DNA from: JAJDYQ01 sp965214035
Lineage (GTDB): Bacteria; Pseudomonadota; Gammaproteobacteria; JAJDYQ01
Assembly (NCBI GenBank): GCA_965214035.1
Contig: OZ243932.1
Coordinates: 2,294,001-2,358,000 of the forward strand
DNA length: 64,000 bases
Direction: 5' to 3'
Position numbers and translations under genes: made by a program. Each line of letters starts with the position of its first letter. Positions within the stretch are counted from its first letter, which is position 1. The notes beneath the pieces are model-generated. The model had not been told where the DNA came from, did no database searches, and saw only the letters and a program-made list of their open reading frames with translations. This document shows, in pieces, positions 44,639-51,731 of the stretch.

Positions 44639-45264
44639 ATTTTCTGAAAGATTCAGACATATAGTACACCCCGTGTCTTTGGTGTATTAATCCATAGTCG
44701 ATGTGGGCTTTTGATGATAGCTCATTGCAGGGAAAAATCCAGTGCTGTTATGGTCGTCCATATATTCTTGGTGGGAGATGTTGAAAAACTTCGTGTAATG
44801 ACCGTGGGAGGCCATGCGCTTGATATTGCTGGCAGGAAATGACCCGATTAACAGAAAAACCGCCGGTCTGGGCTGGTGCTACTAATATGCCCTGGGCTCC
44901 GGCTTGAATATCTGCAAAAAACTCCCCGGCACCCTCGCCGATCAGCGATTCCAGCCGGTTGAGCACGCCATGTGTATCAATCAACGTGCCATAGATACGA
45001 AGGCGAGGGTTTTTTCATGTGACTAATGTCGTCAGCATTGTTGGTCATTGCAAAGATACTGAGCGCATTTCTCAACAGGCGGCTGCGGATAAATTCGCCA
45101 GACTGGGCAATGCTGTATATGGCCCCGAGATGATTTTCAGGTCAGTGGATAAAATGCCGTCCCGGAACAGTGATCGATATTCATGGGCACGGGGCGCAAA
45201 CCCGTTTGCCAGCTGTTCTCCTGTTACAAGCCAACATCCGAAGCCGGGGACACCCATATAGGGT
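44639..45264. other. Repeat-containing gap between Zorya-like operon and secB-like gene
   Basis: About 625 bases hold no supported gene. Repeat copy C lies at 44917-45014. The stretch 44836-44879 (GGAAATGACCCGATTAACAG onward to GGTCTGGGCTGGTGCTA) resembles a short repeat at 41320-41350 and 49488-49523. An open frame at 45019-45261 begins with ATG-like GTG but has no recognisable domain and looks like chance. Confidence 0.5.
44917..45014. repeat. Repeat copy C: truncated HAD 5' block
   Basis: It matches 38965-39062 with several substitutions and a one-base deletion near 44997, then diverges after GGCGAGGGTTTTTT. Its left flank CTGGGCTCCGGCTTGAAT (44892-44909) is shared with copy B and not with the real HAD gene. 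Confidence 0.85.
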
Positions 45265-45720
45265 TCAGGTTTCTTTCGTCTTCGGTAGCTGCTGCTCATA
45301 GAGAGAGACAAAGTCCGGCTGGGACAGATTCATCAGTGGCAGGCCACCGTCCCGTGCCAGGTCCGAGATGATGCGGTCAACCCAGGGGAACAGGGTGCGT
45401 GGTGCCTCACAAAAAATAAAGCTCTGGCGTGATTTCTCATCCTCAAGTCCGACCAGCTCGAACAGGCCGGCGTAGGTCAGCTCCACGATAAAGACGGTCT
45501 GGTCACCATTGGTCGCAGTGACCCCTACCGTCAACGCGACCTCGTGAAATTGATCCAGATAACGACTGTCCACCTGAACCGATACGTTGAAGCGCAGCTC
45601 GTCCTTGTCCAGCGTTACCGGCGCACCGGGATTCTCGAATGACAAATCCCTGATGTACCGCCCATGCAGCACAACATCCCAGGCATTCTGTTCATCGCCT
45701 GCTATTTCTGTCTTGCTCAT
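45265..45720 (-). CDS. secB: SecB-like export chaperone
   Basis: The 151 residues fit SecB in length and pattern: an N-terminal strand with YIRDLSFENPGAP, the VALTVGVTATNGDQTVF strand pair, YAGLFELVGL, and the helix CEAPRTLFPWVDRIISDLA followed by GLPLMNLSQPDFVSLY. SecB keeps secretory precursors unfolded and hands them to SecA. The gene is last in a minus-strand series with the collagen-like and hydroxylase genes, 59 bases after the second oxygenase. The position suggests a dedicated chaperone for the collagen precursor, but it could equally be the cell's general SecB, since no other copy can be checked here. Confidence 0.88.
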   Translation of the reverse strand: MSKTEIAGDEQNAWDVVLHGRYIRDLSFENPGAPVTLDKDELRFNVSVQVDSRYLDQFHEVALTVGVTATNGDQTVFIVELTYAGLFELVGLEDEKSRQSFIFCEAPRTLFPWVDRIISDLARDGGLPLMNLSQPDFVSLYEQQLPKTKET

Positions 45721-45779
45721 TATCTGTTAAAGCCTCTCTAGAGGAACATGATCGCCGATAAGTACTACCTGTTTTCGCC

Positions 45780-46367
45780 CTATTGCCATTTTGGTCCCGG
45801 ATACCAACTCACCAGAGAATGGCGCGTGCCATGAGTCACTTTCGTAACCTCGTGTATAACCAGTGAAGGGAAGACCAGCACTGTACCACGCCGACGGATG
45901 GCATCGGCGGGTGGGTAGTTGGAAACATAGTGCATTCGAAAATCACCACCCTCATAATCGTCTGGATCGGACAACTGCACTACAACACTCAACTTGCGCT
46001 GCGTTGGGTGGTCGCCACTGACCAGCAGGGCGTCCTGATGAGCGTTGTAATAATGACCGCCGCCCTTGGCATCGGCCCGGTAGATGCTGAATTGCAGAGT
46101 GCGGGCACCCTGACGATTATAATTTACCCCAAACCATTCATCATTGGCCTCATCGACACAGTAATCAAGCAATTGAAAGATATGAAAGAACTCCGGGTCC
46201 CGGCGCTGCAGAAACACAACTTCGCCGTGGCGGATGCCCTGCTTAACTGTTGAATCATCAAGACCGACCGTGCCGGGCGACGCTGTCCGCTGGGTGGCGG
46301 CATCAATGATAGCCTGACACTCCTCTGCAGAAAGCAATGAGTCGTAGTATGCCCATTCACTTCGCAT
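45780..46367 (-). CDS. 2OG-Fe(II) oxygenase, prolyl-4-hydroxylase-like (P4Hc), second copy
   Basis: The start ATG 46367 gives MRSEWAYYDSLLS, the normal beginning of this branch. The 195 residues form a double-stranded beta-helix domain with iron ligands H110 and D112 (NAHQDALL) and H172 (VIHEV), and R182 (GTRHSL) for 2-oxoglutarate. QLSDPDDYEGGDF is typical of the P4Hc family. It hydroxylates a peptidyl or small substrate using O2 and 2OG. Its neighbour is a collagen-like gene rich in Gly-Pro-Pro, the classical prolyl-hydroxylase substrate, so modification of that protein is a strong hypothesis. A 23-codon frame with a perfect ribosome site lies just upstream. Confidence 0.88.
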   Translation of the reverse strand: MRSEWAYYDSLLSAEECQAIIDAATQRTASPGTVGLDDSTVKQGIRHGEVVFLQRRDPEFFHIFQLLDYCVDEANDEWFGVNYNRQGARTLQFSIYRADAKGGGHYYNAHQDALLVSGDHPTQRKLSVVVQLSDPDDYEGGDFRMHYVSNYPPADAIRRRGTVLVFPSLVIHEVTKVTHGTRHSLVSWYPGPKWQ

Positions 46368-46372
46368 GGCTG

Positions 46373-46444
46373 TTATAGGACTCCAGGGGTTTGTACCGGT
46401 GAAGATATGCCGGCATCTGTCAACAGTAGAGAGATGGATGTCAT
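46373..46444 (-). CDS. Tiny reading frame between the two oxygenase genes
   Basis: AGGAGGG stands 5 bases before an ATG that overlaps the first oxygenase stop (ATGA). The frame encodes 23 residues (MTSISLLLTDAGISS and on) and stops 5 bases before the ATG of the next oxygenase. It may serve as a coupling mini-cistron. Alternatively it marks a frameshift in the 5' end of the second oxygenase gene. Confidence 0.35.
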   Translation of the reverse strand: MTSISLLLTDAGISSPVQTPGVL

Positions 46445-46971
46445 CGTTCCCTCCTGTCTGCATCGCCGGTGTACCATGATGCCAGTGTATGCCTCTTGCC
46501 CGCCATGAGTGGATGCACCCCGTGTGGCACCGAGGCCGGATAAGCGATCATCCTGGCCGCTTCCGGGGGAACTTCGATGCCGAACTCCGGAAATATGGTG
46601 GCACCACCCTGACATGTTGTAAGGTATAGAATACTCGAGTAAAGCCGATGCTCAAAATGTGGGGGCAGATTGTCTTTGTGGATATTCATGCTCTGGCCTT
46701 CGTTCCACAGAACCAGATCCGTATATTCGGGATACAGAACACCGCCGCCATGCAAACCATCGGACAGGAGTGCGGCAATGCGCGTGCGCACCCCGTCCAT
46801 GATTTTCTTCACGCGCAGACTATCGACACTGGCGTAGTTGATCTGTCGATACGAAAAAAATGGTTCAACATTTTCCCTGCCAAGGCGCTTTACATTTGTC
46901 TCGAGAAACTCCGACAGGGCCGTACACTCCTCAGGTGACAGGAATCCACTTTCACTGACAATCGGGATCAT
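46441..46971 (-). CDS. 2OG-Fe(II) oxygenase, prolyl-4-hydroxylase-like (P4Hc), first copy
   Basis: The 176 residues show a P4Hc domain with iron ligands H98 and D100 (NIHKDN) and H150 (SVPHGV), and R160 (GKRHTL) as the 2OG anchor. GGATIFPEFGIEV is the usual strand after the first ligands. No signal peptide is seen, so it should act in the cytoplasm before export. It differs clearly in sequence from the second copy, so this is not a recent duplication. The two enzymes lie between the collagen-like gene and secB in the same direction. Predicted role: hydroxylation of Pro, possibly other residues, in the collagen-like chain; direct evidence is lacking. Confidence 0.88.
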   Translation of the reverse strand: MIPIVSESGFLSPEECTALSEFLETNVKRLGRENVEPFFSYRQINYASVDSLRVKKIMDGVRTRIAALLSDGLHGGGVLYPEYTDLVLWNEGQSMNIHKDNLPPHFEHRLYSSILYLTTCQGGATIFPEFGIEVPPEAARMIAYPASVPHGVHPLMAGKRHTLASWYTGDADRRER

Positions 46972-47126
46972 GGGATTACTCTGTCAGAGCAGGCATGCCT
47001 GCGCACCGCCCTGACACCTGCCATCGTGCAGGATCGCCCGATCAAGTGTCGAAAGCCCGGCATGATCATGGGTTATTTATGGAACTCATATTCAGTTTTT
47101 TCGCTCAGCGAACACACCCAGGGTAC

Positions 47127-47153
47127 GGGGGCAGCCTGTAGCAGGCTGCCTCC
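47127..47153 (-). other. Strong hairpin between collagen-like gene and oxygenases
   Basis: GGCAGCCTG at 47130-47138 pairs with CAGGCTGCC at 47142-47150 around a TAG loop, and the stem can extend by three more pairs on each side. There is no T-run, so it is not a classical terminator. It could stop exonucleases or dampen transcription, giving less enzyme than collagen mRNA. Confidence 0.55.
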
Positions 47154-47263
47154 GTCACGCGGATGGGCGACTGTTATCTTCTGCCGCGACCCTGAAGTCG
47201 CTGCGATGCACAGGCCCATCCCGGACGGAGCAGACTGTCTCCCGATATGCCCGTTGGCAAGAC

Positions 47264-49084
47264 TCACCAGCTCCAGGTAACACCAGCGGCAAATCCGGTC
47301 TGGGAATACTCGAAACCGTGTGAGATGCCGAGATCGATGACCACCGGGCTTTCCGGCAGTCGGAAAGCACCTGCAGCGGCCAGGGCATTCCCGGACCTGA
47401 AGTTGCCAAGACGCAACGAGAAGGCCCCTTGCTGGTTGCGCGGGATGCGCACTCCGCCAAGGGCGATAGCGATTGCCGTGGCCTCATGTGACTCGGCACG
47501 CAACTCATCAAAGGAAAGATGCAGGGAGCTGATCTGGTTGTCCAGACCATTGATGCGCCGCTCACCTTCTCCCAAGAAGCGGCTTTCCTGAGCCGTCAAT
47601 GTCAATCCGTTGGGATTTCCAGGTGGGCCGGGAGGGCCGGGAGGTCCAGGAGGGCCAACCATGCTGCCCCCTGTTCCCGGATCACCTGGTGGTCCCTGTG
47701 GTCCGGGCGGTCCCGGAGGGCCGCCTCCTGGACTAGTGGAACCAGGAGGTCCCGGCGGTCCGGCAGCACCGGGAGGTCCGGGAGGCCCACCGGCAGGTCC
47801 GGAGGGGCCCGGAGGTCCCGGCGGTCCGGCAGCACCATCAGTGCCGGGAGAACCATCAGCACCGGGAGGTCCGGCAGCACCCAGGGGTCCCGGAGAACCA
47901 TCAGTACCATCAGCACCGGGAGGTCCGGGAGGCCCACCGGCAGGTCCGGCGGGGCCCTGAATTCCCGGCGGTCCGGCAGCACCATCAGTGCCGGCAGCAC
48001 CATCAGTGCCGGCAGGGCCTTGCTCTCCGGCAGGGCCCTGAGGTCCGGGCGGGCCCGGCGGTCCGTTGGAGCCACCAGCGCCGGGATCTCCGGGGGTGCC
48101 CGGTTCACCTTGAAGTCCCTGAGCACCATCAGTGCCGGGAGGTCCGACAGCACCTTGGGGTCCCGGAGAACCATCAGAACCATCAGTACCGGGAGGTCCG
48201 GGAGGCCCACCGGCAGGTCCGGCGGGGCCCTGAATTCCCGGCGGTCCGGCAGCACCATCAGTGCCGGGAGAACCATCAGTGCCGGGAGCACCATCAGTGC
48301 CGGCAGGGCCTTGCTCTCCGGCAGGGCCCTGAGGTCCGGGCGGGCCCGGCGGTCCGTTGGAGCCATCAGCGCCGGCAGCACCCGGTTCACCTTGAAGTCC
48401 CTGAGCACCATCAGCGCCGGGAGGGCCTAGCGCTCCGACAGGTCCCGGCGGTCCGGCAGAACCATCAGTGCCATCAGTGCCGTCAGAACCATCAGCGCCG
48501 GCAGCGCCGGCAGGGCCTTGAGGGCCCGGAGGTCCGGTGGGGCCCTCAGTGCCGGCAGGTCCGACAGGGCCCGGATTACCGGGATCTCCGGCAGCACCCG
48601 GTTCACCTTGAAGTCCCTGAGAACCATCATTGCCTTGAGGGCCCGGAGGTCCGGGCGGGCCATTAGTGCCGGCAGGGCCCGGATCTCCGGCAGGGCCCGG
48701 ATCTCCGGCAGGGCCCGGATCTCCGGCAGGGCCCGGATCTCCGGCAGGGCCTGCGTCTCCGGGAGGCCCACCGGCAGGGCCTTGAGGCCCCGGAGGTCCC
48801 GGAGGCCCGGGCGGGCCAGCTTGCGCCTGCGCATTATCGGGATAGAGAAGGGCACCGACAGACGTTATTCCAGCCGTACCTGCCAGAGCGAGTGAGGCAG
48901 CGCTGACAACGCCCGTAACCGTAGCGGGATCATACCAGCTCCGCTTACGGGGATTCGGTTTATGCAGCTTGAGCTCAGACATCTCTTCTGCTTTCTTGGG
49001 AGGAGGGGGGGCACCAATAGATTTCAGGTCTTTCCTGCGCTTGTCCGGCATCTTCGTGGCACTAAGTCTGTCTATCTTTTTCAT
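47264..49084 (-). CDS. Collagen-like protein with YadA-type outer-membrane anchor
   Basis: The 606-residue protein starts at an ATG with an AAGGAG site 8 bases upstream. A long basic N-terminus (1-49) and a hydrophobic stretch (about 54-80, ending DNAQAQA) form an extended signal peptide, as in large autotransporters. Residues about 90-495 are nearly pure Gly-x-y triplets, rich in GPP, GPA, GDP, GTD and GPQ, with short breaks such as PAGGPPG. Then comes a coiled-coil neck (GEGERRINGLDNQISSLHL) and a final 75 residues resembling the four-strand YadA anchor (AIALGGVRIP, GAFSLRLGNF, GFAAGVTWSW), ending in Trp. Trimeric anchors match the trimeric collagen helix. This predicts a surface-exposed collagen fibre held in the outer membrane. 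Proline in y positions is a prolyl-hydroxylase target, and two such enzymes follow in the operon. Confidence 0.9.
   Translation of the reverse strand: MKKIDRLSATKMPDKRRKDLKSIGAPPPPKKAEEMSELKLHKPNPRKRSWYDPATVTGVVSAASLALAGTAGITSVGALLYPDNAQAQAGPPGPPGPPGPQGPAGGPPGDAGPAGDPGPAGDPGPAGDPGPAGDPGPAGTNGPPGPPGPQGNDGSQGLQGEPGAAGDPGNPGPVGPAGTEGPTGPPGPQGPAGAAGADGSDGTDGTDGSAGPPGPVGALGPPGADGAQGLQGEPGAAGADGSNGPPGPPGPQGPAGEQGPAGTDGAPGTDGSPGTDGAAGPPGIQGPAGPAGGPPGPPGTDGSDGSPGPQGAVGPPGTDGAQGLQGEPGTPGDPGAGGSNGPPGPPGPQGPAGEQGPAGTDGAAGTDGAAGPPGIQGPAGPAGGPPGPPGADGTDGSPGPLGAAGPPGADGSPGTDGAAGPPGPPGPSGPAGGPPGPPGAAGPPGPPGSTSPGGGPPGPPGPQGPPGDPGTGGSMVGPPGPPGPPGPPGNPNGLTLTAQESRFLGEGERRINGLDNQISSLHLSFDELRAESHEATAIAIALGGVRIPRNQQGAFSLRLGNFRSGNALAAAGAFRLPESPVVIDLGISHGFEYSQTGFAAGVTWSW
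47620..48830. repeat. Tandem repeats encoding Gly-x-y triplets
   Basis: The DNA is made of 9-base units with larger nested copies. A perfect 18-base unit encoding GDPGPA occurs about four times near 48668-48755. A long block (GAQGLQGEP through PAGGPPG) is present twice, near 47920-48130 and 48170-48420. Such repeats invite slippage and recombination, so length is expected to vary between isolates. Confidence 0.9.
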
Positions 49085-49133
49085 TATGAACGCTCCTTAT
49101 CTTCCGATTGATCTTGAGAGTAAAGTCCTAAGG

Positions 49134-49243
49134 CCATATCAGCATCATGTCAAGAGCAGCATGAAATCTGCTGCAAACCGCACTTTTCAGCCGATATTCA
49201 TGTTAATAATACACCATATCAATACCATGTCAAGAGCAATGAT
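49134..49243. repeat. Direct repeat around the collagen promoter
   Basis: CCATATCAGCATCATGTCAA, followed by GAGCAGCATGA, begins at 49134. A close copy CCATATCAATACCATGTCAA, followed by GAGCAATGA, begins at 49214. Both read TTGACATG on the minus strand, but only the upstream copy has a good -10 box, so the other may be a regulator site or a duplicated promoter half. Confidence 0.6.
49206..49233 (-). promoter_or_regulatory. Strong sigma-70 promoter for the collagen-like gene
   Basis: On the minus strand TTGACA (49233-49228) and TATTAT (49211-49206) are separated by 16 bases. The -35 box is perfect and the -10 box differs by one base. A start near 49199 gives a leader of about 115 bases before the collagen ATG. 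Confidence 0.7.
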
Positions 49244-49452
49244 CCCCGATAATCCAACTTTTTAATAAAATCAATATAAGCTATTAAAGAAATTAATAAA
49301 TGAAGGCGATCAACTACAATGATCTTTCTGTGCAGGTGCATCAGCGAAGAGCAACATCGACAAGCGGCCGAACGATTTTTTTAATTTCAGGTGCTGTTAT
49401 CCCGAAATAACCATCGGGATCGGTGTGCCCCGTCCTTCCATACGTCTGACGA

Positions 49453-49530
49453 GAGACAGTGAAAGACCGTGCTTGATGTCACCGACAGGAAATGGCCTGG
49501 TTGACAGACGACTACCGTCCTGGGCCGGTG
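49453..49530. repeat. Repeat D, shared with flanks of copies B and C
   Basis: GACCGTG, then a TTGAT stretch, CAGGAAATG, CCTGGTTGACAGACGACTAC and CTGGGCCGGTGCCA correspond to 44796-44880 with differences. TTGACAGACGACTACCG is identical at 41331-41347 and 49500-49516. The origin of this element is not recognised. Confidence 0.6.
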
Positions 49531-49655
49531 CCATTGACGTAATTCAGGCATTACCCGGACAAGTGGCAGCTGAACCAGACCTGTCTGGCACCATGCCCGT
49601 GCCAATTTATATAGGATGATATGCTACAGAAAGAACCTCTATGCAGCGCAGCCCG

Positions 49656-50410
49656 TCAGCCGATAATCAGCTTGATCCCAACCAGTATCGACACTGTCTC
49701 AAACATCCGCTTGATCCACTGATTACCGTACATGATGGCCATATGCGCCCCCAGATAGCCCCCAGCAAAGAACCGGCAAGCAGCATGGGTATCCAGTCCC
49801 ACCGGATTTCCCCCAGTACTCCCGGTGTCAGGGCACCGGTACCATTCCAGAACATCCCGACCAGTATCAGGGTATAGGCGATGGCGCGTTTATAATCCAG
49901 GCCAAACCAGCGTACCAGCCAGACAGTGACGAACAGCCCGGAACCGGAGGTGAGAGAACCGTTCAGAGTGCCGAGCAGAAACAAAACCAGACCGCCGGCC
50001 GCCAGAGTCCTCGCATCCCGGTTTTTTTCCGTACACACCTGGCCCAGATCTTTTTTGAAGGCGGAATAGAGACCCAGTCCAGGTGTCAGGACACCCAGCG
50101 CCATTTCTGCATTTTTTCCGGGTACCCACAGAATGACATTGGCCCCGACAATGACGCCCGGCAGGCCGGTTATCAAGAATATAAGCGGCGAATTTTTTAT
50201 CGAGACTGCCGGACTTGAGATGACGCATGGCAGCGCCGACACCTGGCGCCACGCTGGCCAGTTTATGGGTTGCCAGAGCGACAGCAAAGGGCAATCCCGG
50301 CAATATCAGGGCGGGCAGTTGCAACAGGCCGGCACCGCCGCCGGCAAAGGCCGAAAACAGATTGGCGGTCAGAGATACGACAAAAAAACGAGCTGCTCAA
50401 GGAAATCCAT
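49656..50410 (-). pseudogene. TauE/SafE (TSUP) transporter gene broken by three frameshifts
   Basis: Joining three minus-strand frames rebuilds a TSUP transporter: start MDFLEQLVFFVVSLTANLFS, then GGGAGLLQLPALILPG, then ITGLPGVIVGANVILW, then GGLVLFLLGTLNGSL, and end MAIMYGNQWIKRMFETVSIL up to LIIG and a stop at 49656. The family exports sulfite, sulfoacetate or related anions. All three shifts fall at homopolymers (a T7 near 50381-50390, an A6 near 50190, a G5 near 49762). Either the gene is decaying or the assembly has homopolymer errors. Apart from these, no internal stop is needed in the rebuilt protein, so inactivation, if real, is recent. Confidence 0.8.
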
Positions 50411-50489
50411 GCTTCGGCATGGAAAACATCTTGTCTGATGCTGAAAAGCTGCTATGTTATGCGTTATAAGCGAGTCATACTATCAGGCA

Positions 50490-51119
50490 ATGAGCGTTCG
50501 ATTTTTCATATTTCCTGTATTGTTATTCAGTCTGCCTGTGCAGCTGCAGGCCCAGTTGTATAAATGGGTGGACGATCAGGGCATAACCCATTACACCAAG
50601 ACCCCGCCGCCCGAATCAGCGATACATGATCGGGAGGTTCTGAGCTCACAGGGGCAAAAGAAAGGAGTGATTCGGGGACTGATTTCGGAAGAAGAAAAAA
50701 AGGCCGAAGCGGAGCGCATAGCGAAAGAAGAGGCGCAAAAAAAGCTGGAAGAACAGGCAAGACGCCGGGATCGAAATCTGCTCATATCCTACAAAAATAT
50801 TGCAGAAATAGAGGCTAAAAGAGAAGCCAAGCTGGAATATCTGGAGTTTCTGATGGAGAGTCGGGAAGAAGAAAGGCAGAAGAGCAAACAGCAATATGAC
50901 CGTCTGCTCAGCCAGGCGGTGGAACTGGAACGCGAGGGCAAAGCACCCAGTGAAGACATGAAGTCAGAACTGCGCAGTGCGCAGCGGCAATACAAATCCA
51001 GTCGCGACGCGATCAGCAAAATCCGCGCCGAGCAAGACAAGACCATGAAGGCATTTGAGGAAGATATCCGACGCTTTAAGGAACTGAAGGGGATCGGTGT
51101 CCAGACAGATGCTGACTGA
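50490..51119 (+). CDS. DUF4124-domain secreted coiled-coil protein
   Basis: From ATG 50490 the 209-residue precursor has a signal peptide (MSVRFFIFPVLLFSLPVQLQA). A DUF4124 segment follows (LYKWVDDQGITHYTKTPPP), a short periplasmic domain common in gammaproteobacteria. The remainder, about residues 65-205, is a highly charged coiled coil (EEEKKAEAERIAKEEAQKK). The family has no established activity; envelope-related roles are assumed. The frame reaching back to 50454 would spoil the signal peptide. A terminator follows. Confidence 0.85.
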   Translation: MSVRFFIFPVLLFSLPVQLQAQLYKWVDDQGITHYTKTPPPESAIHDREVLSSQGQKKGVIRGLISEEEKKAEAERIAKEEAQKKLEEQARRRDRNLLISYKNIAEIEAKREAKLEYLEFLMESREEERQKSKQQYDRLLSQAVELEREGKAPSEDMKSELRSAQRQYKSSRDAISKIRAEQDKTMKAFEEDIRRFKELKGIGVQTDAD

Positions 51120-51129
51120 GCTGTGAACG

Positions 51130-51172
51130 AGCGGGCGATTGTATCAAAACGGCTGTTCAATCCCGCTTTTTT
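51130..51172 (+). terminator. Probable intrinsic terminator after the DUF4124 gene
   Basis: AGCGGG(CG)ATTG from 51130 pairs with CAATCCCGCT ending near 51167, with a two-base bulge and a large loop, followed by TTTTTT. Confidence 0.65.
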
Positions 51173-51224
51173 GCCATACTAAGCGATATACCTGATACGG
51201 TTCTTGATTTGACGGAGAGCGACA

Positions 51225-51653
51225 ATGGAAAAAACACAGTTACATGAACTCACCCCTGCGGCGGCCTGGGAACTGCTTCGCAGCGACCACCGCGCCATAC
51301 TGATTGATATTCGCTCCAGCATGGAATTCCTGTTTGTCGGGCATCCGGTTGGAGCGGTACACATCCCCTGGATTGACGAACCGACCTGGGCAGTGAACCC
51401 CGATTTTACCACGGAAGTTCGCAAGCTCGTGCTGGGTGGTGCCGTATGTGATGAAGAAGAAGGCTGCGCACCGGTGATCCTGATATGTCGCAGCGGCAAG
51501 CGCTCGAAAGAGGCGGGGAACCACCTCATCGAGTCCGGACTGACGCATATTTACCATATCAACGAAGGGTTTGAAGGCGAACTGGATGACCACCACCAGC
51601 GCAGCACGATAGGGGGATGGCGATTCCATGGACTTCCATGGGAACAATGCTGA
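51225..51653 (+). CDS. Rhodanese-domain protein
   Basis: The 142 residues form one rhodanese domain with the sulfur-carrying loop ICRSGKRSKEAG (active-site Cys near residue 87). The N-terminal CH2A-like motif ILIDIRSSMEFLFVGHPVGA is also present. No signal peptide, so it is cytoplasmic. Family members transfer sulfane sulfur to acceptors such as thiols; the partner is not evident. A GGAGAG site stands before the ATG. It is followed 78 bases later by pntA; the link to pntA is not clearly functional. Confidence 0.93.
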   Translation: MEKTQLHELTPAAAWELLRSDHRAILIDIRSSMEFLFVGHPVGAVHIPWIDEPTWAVNPDFTTEVRKLVLGGAVCDEEEGCAPVILICRSGKRSKEAGNHLIESGLTHIYHINEGFEGELDDHHQRSTIGGWRFHGLPWEQC

Positions 51654-51731
51654 AAAGCGTTTGCTGCTGAACTTTATCTCTGAGTTGTGTAACATTCGCG
51701 CCCCATTTGAAAATCAGGCAGATAAGGCTTT

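Larger units (their letters stand above)
49085..49655. other. Upstream region of the collagen-like gene
   Basis: This gap of about 570 bases contains no supported gene. It holds a strong minus-strand promoter (49206-49233), two copies of a 30-base sequence around it, an AT-rich stretch at 49250-49320, and short repeat D near 49.5 kb that resembles sequences at 41.33 and 44.84 kb. Confidence 0.6.

Noticed and set aside
45019..45261. 80-residue frame after repeat copy C
   Set aside because: No domain or ribosome site; it starts inside repeat debris.
47519..48430. Long Arg/Gly/Ser-rich frames within the collagen-coding region
   Set aside because: They are shadows produced by the triplet repeats read in other frames.
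47620..48830. CRISPR array or minisatellite without coding role
   Set aside because: The repeats keep a Gly-x-y reading frame for over 1.2 kb, with a signal peptide before and a membrane anchor after; no unique spacers exist.
39542..49084. tRNA-targeted integrative element
   Set aside because: No integrase and no tRNA gene or tRNA-end direct repeat flank the region; HAD-derived repeats and IS remnants explain it better.
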